Below, piece after piece: positions 1 to 8,348 of a stretch of DNA of 64,000 nucleotides. Origin of the DNA: Allomyces arbusculus. Taxonomy: Eukaryota; Blastocladiomycota; Blastocladiomycetes; Blastocladiales; Blastocladiaceae. Position numbers and translations under genes: made by a program. The stretch is taken from contig JADHYV010000078.1 of assembly GCA_027604705.1 (NCBI GenBank), positions 1 to 64,000 on the forward strand, in the 5' to 3' direction. Below the pieces are notes generated by a model. That model was not told where the DNA came from. It ran no database searches and saw only the letters and a list, made by a program, of their open reading frames with translations. Numbering within the stretch: the stretch's first letter is position 1; every line of letters starts with the position of its first letter.

Positions 1-1119
1 CTGGTGGGCACGCTCGCCGATACGTGCAAGGCCAAGAAGGTGCTTGGGTTCGAGGCCGACTACGAGTTCACGCACGAGATGACGGGCCTGATCCACGACG
101 CCGCCGACCCGGTCGCCTATCTCGCCAAGCCTGAGGTGCAAAACACGGTCGTCGCGCACCTCGCGCACCCGTGGCTCCTCCCGCCGGGCCTGCTCAAAGC
201 CAAGTACGCGCCGCTCGTCAACGACCTGCCCGCGCTCGCTGCGGTCCAGGCGCGCGAGATGCAGCTGACCGTGATCCCGTACCACGCGTCCTCCCGCGCA
301 TTGCTCGAAAACGCCGTCTACTCGCTCGTCAAGCACGGACAGGCGCCGCACTTCCTGGTCGCTGCGGAAGACGCGGGTTCGCTCACGTCGTGTCTCGCCA
401 TGAACCTGCCGTGTTACAACGCCACGCTTGAGGGCGCGCAGTGGGTCCTGCCACGTGTGACCTCTGCATTGCTCGATCTCGGGTACACCGTGCACGCCGC
501 GTCCATTGACGCGTCCTACGTGCGCGCCGTATGGCCGTCGTACACTGCCTGGCTCGACTCCGTCGACGCGGAAATGGCGGGCCAGTACGAGCCCACTGGG
601 TCGGTCAGTGCTGTCAACTACATTGTCCGCCCCACCGAACCCGCGCGCAACTTCTTCCGTACGCTCCTGTCCACGTCAGGCAGCCCGGCACGCGCATTCG
701 CGACTGCGTTCAAGGCGCACGCGTCGCTCTGCCAATCGCCTACCGCATGCGCCGCCCTCACCCGGTCCGGCAAACTCGCCGTGCGCGATTTCTCGTCGAT
801 CCACGGCCGGTCGGCGCCCTGTGCGGGTGACGCGGTGATCGACGTCTGCACGCGTGCGACCGCGGCATTTATTGATCCGGCGTGCGCGAACGGAGTTGCG
901 GCGAAGGCGCACAAGTTGGCCAAGTTGGGCGCGTGGTTTATGCGCGAAGTGTGTCCTGCGGGGGCCGGAGATGATCCGGCGCTGCGGAAGCACGAGTGTA
1001 TGGGGGTCCCGGCCGCGCTGCTGAGTAGGCGGTCGGCCGGGTTGCCTGATGCCAAGGCGCGGCCCGCGACAGTAGAGAATGAGTGTATGGGGAAGGTCGC
1101 GGCGTTGACGGCGCAGTAA
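1..1119 (+). CDS. Divergent nucleotide-diphospho-sugar transferase-like protein, 5' end missing
   Basis: The reading frame is already open at base 1 and runs 372 codons to TAA, so the start and any earlier exons lie outside the window. Residues about 87-185 follow the layout of the Pfam nucleotide-diphospho-sugar transferase family (PF03407, related to plant RXRX/GT77 enzymes): a strand ending TVIPYHASS, a segment on 'lglpcy' (NLPCYNAT), then a helix and LLDLGYTVHAA followed by the position where the family carries its metal-binding DxD and a Trp. Here that stretch reads SIDASYVRAVWPSY, so the usual DxDxxW is weakened to a single Asp although the downstream Trp remains. No transmembrane segment is seen in the visible part. 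The C-terminal 100 residues carry several Cys and look lumenal. Either a degenerate, possibly non-catalytic family member or a glycosyltransferase with an altered metal site; family assignment is inference from motif order. Confidence 0.6.
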   Translation: MVGTLADTCKAKKVLGFEADYEFTHEMTGLIHDAADPVAYLAKPEVQNTVVAHLAHPWLLPPGLLKAKYAPLVNDLPALAAVQAREMQLTVIPYHASSRALLENAVYSLVKHGQAPHFLVAAEDAGSLTSCLAMNLPCYNATLEGAQWVLPRVTSALLDLGYTVHAASIDASYVRAVWPSYTAWLDSVDAEMAGQYEPTGSVSAVNYIVRPTEPARNFFRTLLSTSGSPARAFATAFKAHASLCQSPTACAALTRSGKLAVRDFSSIHGRSAPCAGDAVIDVCTRATAAFIDPACANGVAAKAHKLAKLGAWFMREVCPAGAGDDPALRKHECMGVPAALLSRRSAGLPDAKARPATVENECMGKVAALTAQ

Positions 1120-1515
1120 GTTGGATGGAGAGGTTTTGTTCTTTTAGACTCGAGGTAGATATTTGATCCGACGCGGGTGTGGGTTGGTGGTGCTCGTAAT
1201 TTGCATGTCGTTTTGACGTCGCTGTTTTGGCCAACGCAAATGCATCGGATTCGCTGCTTATTTTTGTCGTTAAGCTCGGTTCGTAATCGTGCTCGACTTG
1301 GTACTTGGTGGGAACCGAGAGGAGTGCAAGTTGAGTACGAGGTGCCATCGAGCGATTACATCTAAAGGCACTTTTGCACTGCTCCACTGCGAATTTCGTC
1401 CTCTCGTCGCCACTCCAAGATACAGGACAATGCAGTCTATCAGCGGTAACGGTGGAGACACAGGCCGGGAAATGCAATTTAGGGCACGCAAACAGAACGC
1501 AATATCCAACACGAA
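1120..1515. other. Convergent intergenic region
   Basis: 396 bp between two genes that converge. I see no ORF, RNA or repeat that can be supported; it should hold the two 3' UTRs and polyadenylation signals. Confidence 0.5.
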
Positions 1516-2562
1516 TCAGCTCGACGGTTGCGTGACTTTACACTGGGCGACCACCTTGGGCTCACGCTTGGTTTCCGGCGTGCCCTCCACGCTGTCCTTG
1601 CCATCCTCGTCCTTCTCCGCCGGGGCAAGCGGGTCCCTGGTCAGTGGCCCCGCCCAATACATGTAGGTCCCCTGTGGATCCAACTCTGCGCGACCCGGCA
1701 ACTCGACCCGCTCACGGAACAGCGCGCCGTCGACGACCATCGAATGAAACTCGCCCATTTCGCCACACAAATCCACACCGCCACCATCCTTGGCCGCGGC
1801 AGGTACGAGCCACTTGTTCAGTGCATCACGGTCCACCGGTTTCCCCACCACCTCCCGCGCGCGCCTCTCCACCTCGTCCTCGTCCCCCCACGCCTTGGCA
1901 AAACTCGGCAAGTGCACACAGGTGACGACAGGCACCATCTTCATTGCGCCCAGGACCAAGTCCCAGGCGACGACGCGGTCAACACCCCACAGTGGGCACC
2001 AGAGCGGGACGCCTGCGGTTTTGGCCGCACGGCGCATGAACGCCGAACACACGTCCATCATGTCCCCCGTCACAAGAACGTCCAGGTCGAGCGACCGGAT
2101 CGCGGTGGCGTATCCGGCGGCAAAGTCCGGGTCGGGGACCACTTCGACGCGGCGCAGCGGCAGGTGCAGGGCTGACGCTTGCGCGGCGATCCCGCCGAGC
2201 GGATGCGCGAGAAAGCGAGGCGACTTGGGGTGGAAGGTCACGAGCGCGACGAATTCAAAGTCGTATTGCGGGACCGAGTTGGTACTGTGGTGGTTGGGCG
2301 GCAGCAGGACGACCGGCGGCAGGTGGAGACGGTCGTCGCCATGGTCCGAGTCGCGCGCGTGCCGGATGCCGAGCGCCGTTGCGAGCAGGTCGGGCTTGTG
2401 CAAGAGTAGGTGCAGGACCAAGGTCGAGTCCTTGCCGCCCGTGAAACACAGTGCGAGCCGTGGACGGCGGCGGGCTGGTGACGCGGCCACGGACACGGGC
2501 GCGGACGTCGGGGCGGCGCTCGTTGCCGCCGTTCCAGTTGATGGTACTGTGTTGCTCGTCAT
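1516..2562 (-). CDS. Dph6-like PP-loop ATPase (diphthine-ammonia ligase family)
   Basis: Single-exon gene of 348 codons. Residues 40-46 read FTGGKDS, the PP-loop (SGGKDS) that binds ATP in N-type ATP pyrophosphatases, just after a hydrophobic strand. Later blocks match the Dph6/MJ0570 family: DVLVTGDMMDV near residue 160, CPLWG near 188 and CGEMGEFHS near 270, which corresponds to the family's GE-GE-HT block before the final 'DGALF' strand. Dph6 enzymes amidate diphthine to diphthamide on elongation factor 2 in the cytosol. The protein is much shorter than yeast Dph6 (about 685 aa), which has an additional C-terminal RidA-like region, so this is either a short single-domain form like the archaeal enzyme or a paralog with another substrate. 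The first 30 residues are Thr/Ser/Ala-rich low complexity. It is transcribed away from the sulfurtransferase gene, with 243 bp between the start codons. Confidence 0.72.
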   Translation of the reverse strand: MTSNTVPSTGTAATSAAPTSAPVSVAASPARRRPRLALCFTGGKDSTLVLHLLLHKPDLLATALGIRHARDSDHGDDRLHLPPVVLLPPNHHSTNSVPQYDFEFVALVTFHPKSPRFLAHPLGGIAAQASALHLPLRRVEVVPDPDFAAGYATAIRSLDLDVLVTGDMMDVCSAFMRRAAKTAGVPLWCPLWGVDRVVAWDLVLGAMKMVPVVTCVHLPSFAKAWGDEDEVERRAREVVGKPVDRDALNKWLVPAAAKDGGGVDLCGEMGEFHSMVVDGALFRERVELPGRAELDPQGTYMYWAGPLTRDPLAPAEKDEDGKDSVEGTPETKREPKVVAQCKVTQPSS

Positions 2563-2632
2563 GACGGGTGTTGGGGAGTGTACGACTGTCGAGTAAGCAC
2601 GGAAGCAGAAGAGTGACCAACGGCGGGCCTTG

Positions 2633-2703
2633 GATGTGCTGTCGCTGCCCCAGCTGCCTCCCGTGACACTGACGAGGCCTCAGGTTCGATTCCTGGCCGG
2701 CCT
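2633..2703 (+). other. tRNA-like 3' half with a perfect B box
   Basis: A CAGG/CCTG stem around the loop TTCGATT at 2681-2695 matches a T-arm and the Pol III B-box consensus (GGTTCGATTCC). Just upstream GCCTC (2656-2660) can pair with GAGGC (2674-2678), like a variable arm. I cannot build a D-arm or a matching acceptor stem and no A box is visible, so this is more likely a tRNA fragment or a chance B box than an intact tRNA gene. It lies in the short promoter between two divergent genes. Confidence 0.3.
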
Positions 2704-2805
2704 GTGTGAGTATTACGCAAGCACCGTCTTCTGCCACATTGCGTCGGCTGCCACGCATTCCCGCTCCGGCTCCACAACAACCGACAACGACTTGCCGCCA
2801 CGACA

Positions 2806-3879
2806 ATGGCCGCAGCGCTTGCCCTCGCCTCGACGCGCCGCGCCCTGACCCGCCCTTCGACGACCACCATCGCTGCCACGACCGCACGCCGCGCCATGAC
2901 CAACGCCAACTCCGCCGCACCGCTGCTCCCATCGCTCGCAGCTCCCGACGCCGTCGCCGCGCTCGTGACGCACGCCGACGCGGCCGTGCGCGCGCGTGTC
3001 TGCGTGCTCGACACGACCTGGCACATGCCGCACTTCAAGCGCGACCCACTCGCCGAATTCGTCACCGGCCCGCGCCTGCCGCGCGCGCAGTTCTGGGACA
3101 TTGACGCGCTAGCGCAGCACGGCACTGACCTGCCGCACATGCTGCCCGTGACCGAATCGGACCTGGCCAAGTTGCGAGCGCAGCTCGCCGATCCGACGCG
3201 CGATGGGGCCCGCGGCCAGCCGCTCGTGCACGAGGGGCAGCACGTGGTCGTGTACGACCGCGCGGTCGTGCCAGCGCGCACGGCGTGCCGCGTCTGGTGG
3301 ACGTTGCGCGCGCTTGGGTGGCCCGTGGACAAGGTGTCGGTGCTGGATGGTGGCATGGACGCGTGGATCAAGGCCGGGTTGCCTGTCGAATCCGAGGGCA
3401 CGTCGCCGGTGCCGTTGGTCGAGGCCGACCCGGAAGTGGCCGCGCTGCTCAAGGACATGCCTGTTTGGCAGCCGCCGGCCGTCGACGCGGACCTCATTCG
3501 TGACCTCGACTTTATGAAGACCCACCTCGACGCTGTCCAAGTCGTCGATGCGCGCCCGCCCGGCCGGTTCGCTGGGCGCGACCCGGAACCGCGTCCGGGT
3601 TTGTCGAGCGGGCACATGGAGGGCGCTCTCTCGATTCCGGCTGGCGCGATGCTTGACCCGGCCACGGGCAAGTTCTGGCCGCGCGAGAAACTGGCCAAGA
3701 TTTTCACGACGCTGCGCAAGGACAAGGACGTAGTCGCGAGCTGCGGGTCGGGCGTCACGGCGGCGGTAGTCGCGTTTGGGATGCATCTCGTAGACCCGAG
3801 CAAGAAGGTGCCGATTTATGATGGCAGTTGGACCGAGTGGGCGAGTCGCGGGATGCCGATAGTGAAGGACGCGGAATAA
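2806..3879 (+). CDS. Thiosulfate/3-mercaptopyruvate sulfurtransferase (tandem rhodanese)
   Basis: Single exon, 357 aa, the usual size of TUM1/MPST proteins. Two rhodanese domains are present: an inactive N-terminal one (about residues 50-195, ending VLDGGMDAW) and a catalytic C-terminal one with the cysteine loop CGSGVTA, Cys313 carrying the persulfide. The CGSG(V/I)T loop is that of mercaptopyruvate-preferring enzymes. It transfers sulfane sulfur in cysteine catabolism and, in yeast, to the tRNA/MoCo thiolation relay. Residues 1-30 are rich in Arg, Ala, Ser and Thr and lack acids, a good mitochondrial presequence; a second in-frame Met31 follows directly, giving a probable cytosolic form. 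The stop codon overlaps an AATAAA (3873-3880 area). Called with high confidence from the complete domain pair. Confidence 0.9.
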   Translation: MAAALALASTRRALTRPSTTTIAATTARRAMTNANSAAPLLPSLAAPDAVAALVTHADAAVRARVCVLDTTWHMPHFKRDPLAEFVTGPRLPRAQFWDIDALAQHGTDLPHMLPVTESDLAKLRAQLADPTRDGARGQPLVHEGQHVVVYDRAVVPARTACRVWWTLRALGWPVDKVSVLDGGMDAWIKAGLPVESEGTSPVPLVEADPEVAALLKDMPVWQPPAVDADLIRDLDFMKTHLDAVQVVDARPPGRFAGRDPEPRPGLSSGHMEGALSIPAGAMLDPATGKFWPREKLAKIFTTLRKDKDVVASCGSGVTAAVVAFGMHLVDPSKKVPIYDGSWTEWASRGMPIVKDAE

Positions 3880-4338
3880 ATGAAGAGCTTGCATTTGCTT
3901 CTGCTCAATGAACTCCAACTGACGACTGCGCTGCCGGCTTGCCACAGGAAATGAACCACTCTATTGAGCTGATCTGGATATATCGCGCCAGAGCCTTTTG
4001 TAAAAAAAAAAATAGGACCGCAAGCGCAAGACTTACCCGACGCACGAGGTGGAATGCTGTGGCAACAGACTGAAAATCGGGTCGCTCTTTTGTTACCGTC
4101 AGTGGCCAGTCTTGAACTGGACGTGCTGACTCTTCAACATGGCCCGCACCTCACTGTCCCGCTAGGTGACAGTGTGCTCCATCACTCTTGCCGTAACGTC
4201 ATTGCGCGGAATCCCAATGACGGAGCTCGTCTCGAGCGGCGTCCCTGTGCGACCAAGTCAGCCAAGCTGAGGAATGGTGCGCAAGAGTCGTCTCGTTTTG
4301 TTGATACCATACACAACACACGCCACGTCCACCCTGCC

Positions 4339-5736
4339 CTAGCTCTGCACCTCCTTGGTCGTCGTATCCTCGACCACTTCGACGCGCCCATCCGCATGCC
4401 ACTTGCGCTGCACCTTGCCGCGCGGCACGGTCCCTTCCTGCACGTCGAGCCACCACGTCCACAGCCGCTCGAGCCCAAGCGAGACCACGTCCACCTTGGC
4501 CGTGAGCGGGATCAGCGCGCCGAGATAGAAGGGATCGTGCGGTGTGTCGACAAGCAAGTCGTGCTGCACCTGCGCCGTAGCCGAATCCTGGTTCGCGTAG
4601 AACCGGGAAATACACGTCGCGAGTTGTTCCGAGGGCGAGGACTGGATCAAGACTGGGCATGCGGGTTGTGCCGAAGTCTACAGATGGGGAAGGCGGACAG
4701 TTAGGATAACGTATCAAACAGCGCGTTGGGGACGCCAACACAGCCTCTGTACCAAGTTGACAAACGGATGCGCCAAGAACGCGTCCATCGCGTCTTTCCC
4801 CTTCTTTACAATCTCCTTGCCGGCATACATGCGCACGACCCCCAGCTTCCGGTTCGTCAAGATCGACAAAAAGTCCTTGTCGGCATTCTCCACCATCGAC
4901 TCGGCACCGAACCGCGGATCCATGTCGAGGTACGGCGACCACAGCGCGACCGCCGCGGGTTTCGGCAAGTCCAGTTGGCTCAGGATCTGGAACAGGCCAA
5001 CCGTGAGCGCGCCCCCCGCCGAGTCGCCGAGCAACAGGATCCGGTCCGGGTCGACGGCGAGGTCGCGCACGAGCCACAGATACGCTGCGACCGCGTCGTG
5101 CAACGCGCACGGGAACGCGTACTGCGGCGATTTCCGGTAATCCACGGCCAGCACGGCAAACCCGAGTTTAGCGAGTTTCCTGGTCACGGGGCGGTAGGTC
5201 CGCGGCGAGTAGAGACAGAACGCGCCGCCGTGCAGGAACAGGACCACGTCCGTGCGCAGACCTGCCGAGAACCGGTCCCGCGTCGCGACCCATTCGGCAC
5301 CGACAACACGCGTCTCGCCCGCCCCCGTATCATCATCATCACGCGGAGCGGGAGGGATTCCGAGCGACGATAAGTCCGGCTCGTGCCGCGCGCGGTGCAC
5401 AGTGATTTCGACGGGGCGGTAGACGACGCCGTCGAGTGCGCGCGCGCGTTTCAGGACGCCGCCGAGTAGTGCCATGGGGATCTCGGTCAGGATGCGAATG
5501 AGGAGCGGGCTTGGAGTGACGGCACCGACGGCACGAGAGAGGGCGACAGCGACGGCAGCACGCCGTGTCGAGGTCGGGAGCGGGCGCTGGCGGAAAATGG
5601 CCACGTAGAGCGTGGCCAGCAGCGCCTTGAGCCAGACATAGCTGGCAACGAAGGGATATGCAATGTCGGAAACGGTCCACTGCGTTGGTGCGGGTGCGAC
5701 CAGCAGGGACGCCAGTTCGGGAGTTGGCCTGCTCAT
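4339..5736 (-). CDS. Alpha/beta-hydrolase 1 of tandem cluster (Say1/AADAC-type lipase)
   Basis: Two exons, 5736-4753 and 4677-4339, joined in phase 0 (donor gtacag, branch-like ctaac, acceptor tgtag), giving 440 aa. HGGAF (169-173) is the oxyanion hole and GDSAGG (237-242) holds nucleophile Ser239, the signature of the alpha/beta-hydrolase-3 (hormone-sensitive lipase) family. The second exon supplies the acid and base: SPSEQ (Glu345 proposed acid) and DTPHDPF (His375 proposed base). A hydrophobic segment at about 31-48 suggests a membrane anchor with a lumenal catalytic domain, as in yeast Say1 and mammalian AADAC, which deacetylate sterols or other lipid esters. The start was chosen at MSRPTP because it aligns with the starts of the two neighbouring copies; an upstream in-frame Met would add 60 poorly conserved residues. 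Substrate is unknown. Confidence 0.87.
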
Positions 5737-6466
5737 TCTTGGGACAGGCGCTGGCGGGCAGTGGGCTGAAGCAATGGATAGACCAGCGCTTGCAGTGTCT
5801 TGGCAGTTGTGTTCGTTGAGCGTCGTAGAGTGCAGCAAGTTGTGCGTAGTGTTAGTGCGGGAGCTGGGGTCGTCGTCGACAGTGGAGAGAAGAAAAGGGT
5901 GGCCTTCCTCTGCCACTTTTGTTTGCGACTGGCTGCCGACACCCCGCTGAAATGATCAGCTGCGGCCGAAAATTGAACCCGAACCGGCCTGCAATGACGA
6001 TGCCAGCGGCAAGAAAAACGGGAAAGCGCGCTCTCGCAAGTCGCAACATTTGAAAATCCAGCGATGCAGTCATGGCGCGTGTATTTGCGGACATGACGAA
6101 AAGATCCTCTACAAAATGTGGATAGCCTGCATCCGGGTGCGACACAGCGAGGATAATCGCTGCGTGACCTGGAAATATGGAAATGGATGGTGCCGCGCGA
6201 CACCATTGCGGAGACGAGCTCTTGGCGGCAGACAGCGTGCCGAAGGTGGGGGGGGGGGGGGCAACAGAAGGCGATGGGCTGTGAAAATGAGCAGCGCGCA
6301 GCGCCCACTCAAGACGACATCACCGAGGGAATCAAACTGGTGGAAAAGGAGAGGAACGAGGACACGATCAAACCGGTGGAGAATGTGGAGAACAAGCACG
6401 CGGAAAAGAATGGCCCTGATCCCGACCCGGCATGGGCAGGGCAGGCTCGAGATGGCATATTGACCG
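5737..6466 (-). promoter_or_regulatory. Spacer between hydrolases 1 and 2
   Basis: 730 bp holding the promoter of hydrolase 1 and the 3' flank of hydrolase 2. It contains a 14-G run at 6248-6261 and the 3'-flank repeat module described separately. No supported ORF. Confidence 0.5.
6327..6396 (+). repeat. Hydrolase 3'-flank module, copy A
   Basis: Two near-copies of AAACTGGTGGA(G/A)AA, the second running on as ATGTGGAGAACAAG, lie just beyond the stop of hydrolase 2. Related sequence recurs beyond hydrolase 3 (12018-12045) and beyond the relic (15248-15276), so the duplicated unit reached past the coding region. Confidence 0.6.
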
Positions 6467-7866
6467 TCACTCCTCGACGGCTTGCACTGCGGTCCCTGTG
6501 GTATCTTCGACGACCTCGACGCGCCCGTCGGCGTGCCACGTGCGCTGGACCTTGCCAAATGGCACGGCGCCTTCCTGCACATCACGCCACCACGTCCACA
6601 ACCGCTGGAACCCGAGCTGCACCAAGTCCTGGTTGGCGGTCAGCGGGATCAGAACGCCGAGGAAAAATGGGTCGTGCGGCGTGTCGACGAGCAAGTCGTG
6701 CTGCACGCGCGCCGTTGCCGGGTTCTGGTTCACGTAAAACTTGGAGATGCACGCGGCAAGCTGCTCGGCCGGCGACGACTGGATGAGGACGGGGCAAGTA
6801 GGCTGGACCGACATCTACGAGACGATGCAAGTTCAAGTTCAGGTTAGAATGGAACACGCCGAAGTCAAAGTGAAAGAGCAGCAATGTGCCAACGGACCTG
6901 ATTCACGTACGGGTGCGCCAGAAACTCGTCCATGGCAGCCTTGCCCGCGCGCACGACATGCTCGCCCGCGTACAAACGCACAATGCCGAGCCGCTCGTTA
7001 GTGATGATCGACAGGAAATCCTTGTCCGCGTTGGCAATCACCGTGTCGCTCAACCGCAAATCCATGTTGAGGCACGGTGACCACAGCGCGACCGCGGCTG
7101 GCCGAGGAAGATCGAGCGCAGAAATAGCCTGGAAGAGGCCCAGCGCCAACGCGCCGCCCGCCGAGTCGCCAAGCAACAGGATGCGCGCGGGGTCGACACC
7201 TTCGTCGCGCACGAGCCACAAGTACGCGGCAATCGCGTCGTGCAGGCCGCACGGAAATGGGTGCTTGGGTGACTTGCGATAGTTGGCAGCGAGCACCGTG
7301 AACCCGAGTTTCGCGAGCTGCCGCGTCACGGGGCGGTACGAGCGGGGCGAATAAAGGCAAAACGCGCCGCCGTGCAGGAACAGAACAACGTCCGTTCGCA
7401 GTCCAGCCGCAAATCGGTCGCGAGTCGCGACCCACTCGGCACCGACGACGCGCGACTTGTCATTGTAGTCTGGGATCCCAAGCGCCGACAGATCGGGTTC
7501 ATGACGCTCACGGTCAACCTTGATCTTGATTGGCTGGTACACAACACCGTCAAGCGCCGGCACACGCTTGAGTACGCTGCCCATGACCGCCAATGGAATC
7601 TCTGTCACGATGCGAATGGGCCAGTGGCTCGGGGTCACGGCGCCAAGCGACCGCGCAATCGCGATTGTCACGGCGGCACGGCGCGTCGCTGTGGGGAGCG
7701 GGAGCGGCTCGAAAAGAGCCGCATAGAGCGACAAAAACAACGACTGGAACCAAGCCAATGTTGCGAACAGCGCAGACACAAGGTCGGAGGGACTGGCAAT
7801 GGTTGGCGCGCTTCGGACGCCGAAAATTGCGGCCACATCACCGGATTGGCAGTCGGTCGCGGTCAT
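6467..7866 (-). CDS. Alpha/beta-hydrolase 2 of tandem cluster
   Basis: Exons 7866-6898 and 6814-6467, phase 0 (donor gtccgt, acceptor cgtag), 438 aa. It shares the whole architecture of the upstream copy: membrane-proximal hydrophobic segment at about 31-51, HGGAF at 165-169, GDSAGG at 233-238, then, in exon 2, the SPAEQ acid block, the DTPHDPF histidine block and the tryptophan-rich LWTWWRDVQEG segment. The intron falls at the same codon in all three copies, which shows they arose by tandem duplication. Exon 2 of this copy ends in TTGTAVQAVEE and is the closest match to the broken relic at 15.3-15.5 kb. Predicted as a membrane-anchored esterase/lipase; substrate unknown. Confidence 0.88.
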
Positions 7867-8330
7867 GGCGTCAACACTCGCTCGCTGAATTCGGTGTCGA
7901 ATATTGCTGGGTGGACAAGGGCGGGTGCTGCCAGAGCGTTGAAAAGAGCTGGGTGAGTTGGCCTTGCTGCCAGCTGGAAGGGACGAGGAGAGAACGAGCG
8001 AGGGCGATGGACTGTCTTTATCTTGTTGCCTGTGGCGAGGGACTGCAGGGTGGAAGTGTGAAAGTGGGGAATGATCACCAGCTTCACCACACTCCCTGGC
8101 CTGGCGCATCAACGCTGCAACCAGGAGCAAAGCAGCAACTCAACCTCACCAATCGACAAACCACCACCTACATAGCCGCTCGGCATCTAGGGGATTTCGC
8201 TGTCGAGACAGGCATAAACCCCTCGAAAGAACGCGGACAACATGGAAGCTGACCGTCGCGCGTGAAAACCGAGCCCAACTTCGCCATTTTGATTTCGGCT
8301 AGATCCTGCAAGATCATGAATGACCAAGCA
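7867..8330 (-). promoter_or_regulatory. Upstream region of hydrolase 2
   Basis: About 460 bp upstream of the hydrolase 2 start codon. No ORF with coding character; ATG-poor on the gene strand apart from an in-frame extension that is not conserved in the paralogs. Probable promoter and 5' UTR. Confidence 0.4.
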
Positions 8331-8332
8331 AG

Positions 8333-8348
8333 ATTTTGGGCCCAAAAT
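8333..8348. repeat. Perfect 16-bp palindrome
   Basis: ATTTTGGGCCCAAAAT is a perfect palindrome in an otherwise unremarkable, AT-richer stretch that also carries several AAGATCATG/CTTGATC-like words (8300-8480). It could be a dimeric protein site or a transposon terminus; neither can be shown here. Confidence 0.5.

Noticed and set aside
2559-3803. 414-codon minus-strand ORF over the sulfurtransferase
   Set aside because: Antisense shadow; Arg/Ser/Ala composition and no domain, while the plus strand encodes both rhodanese domains.
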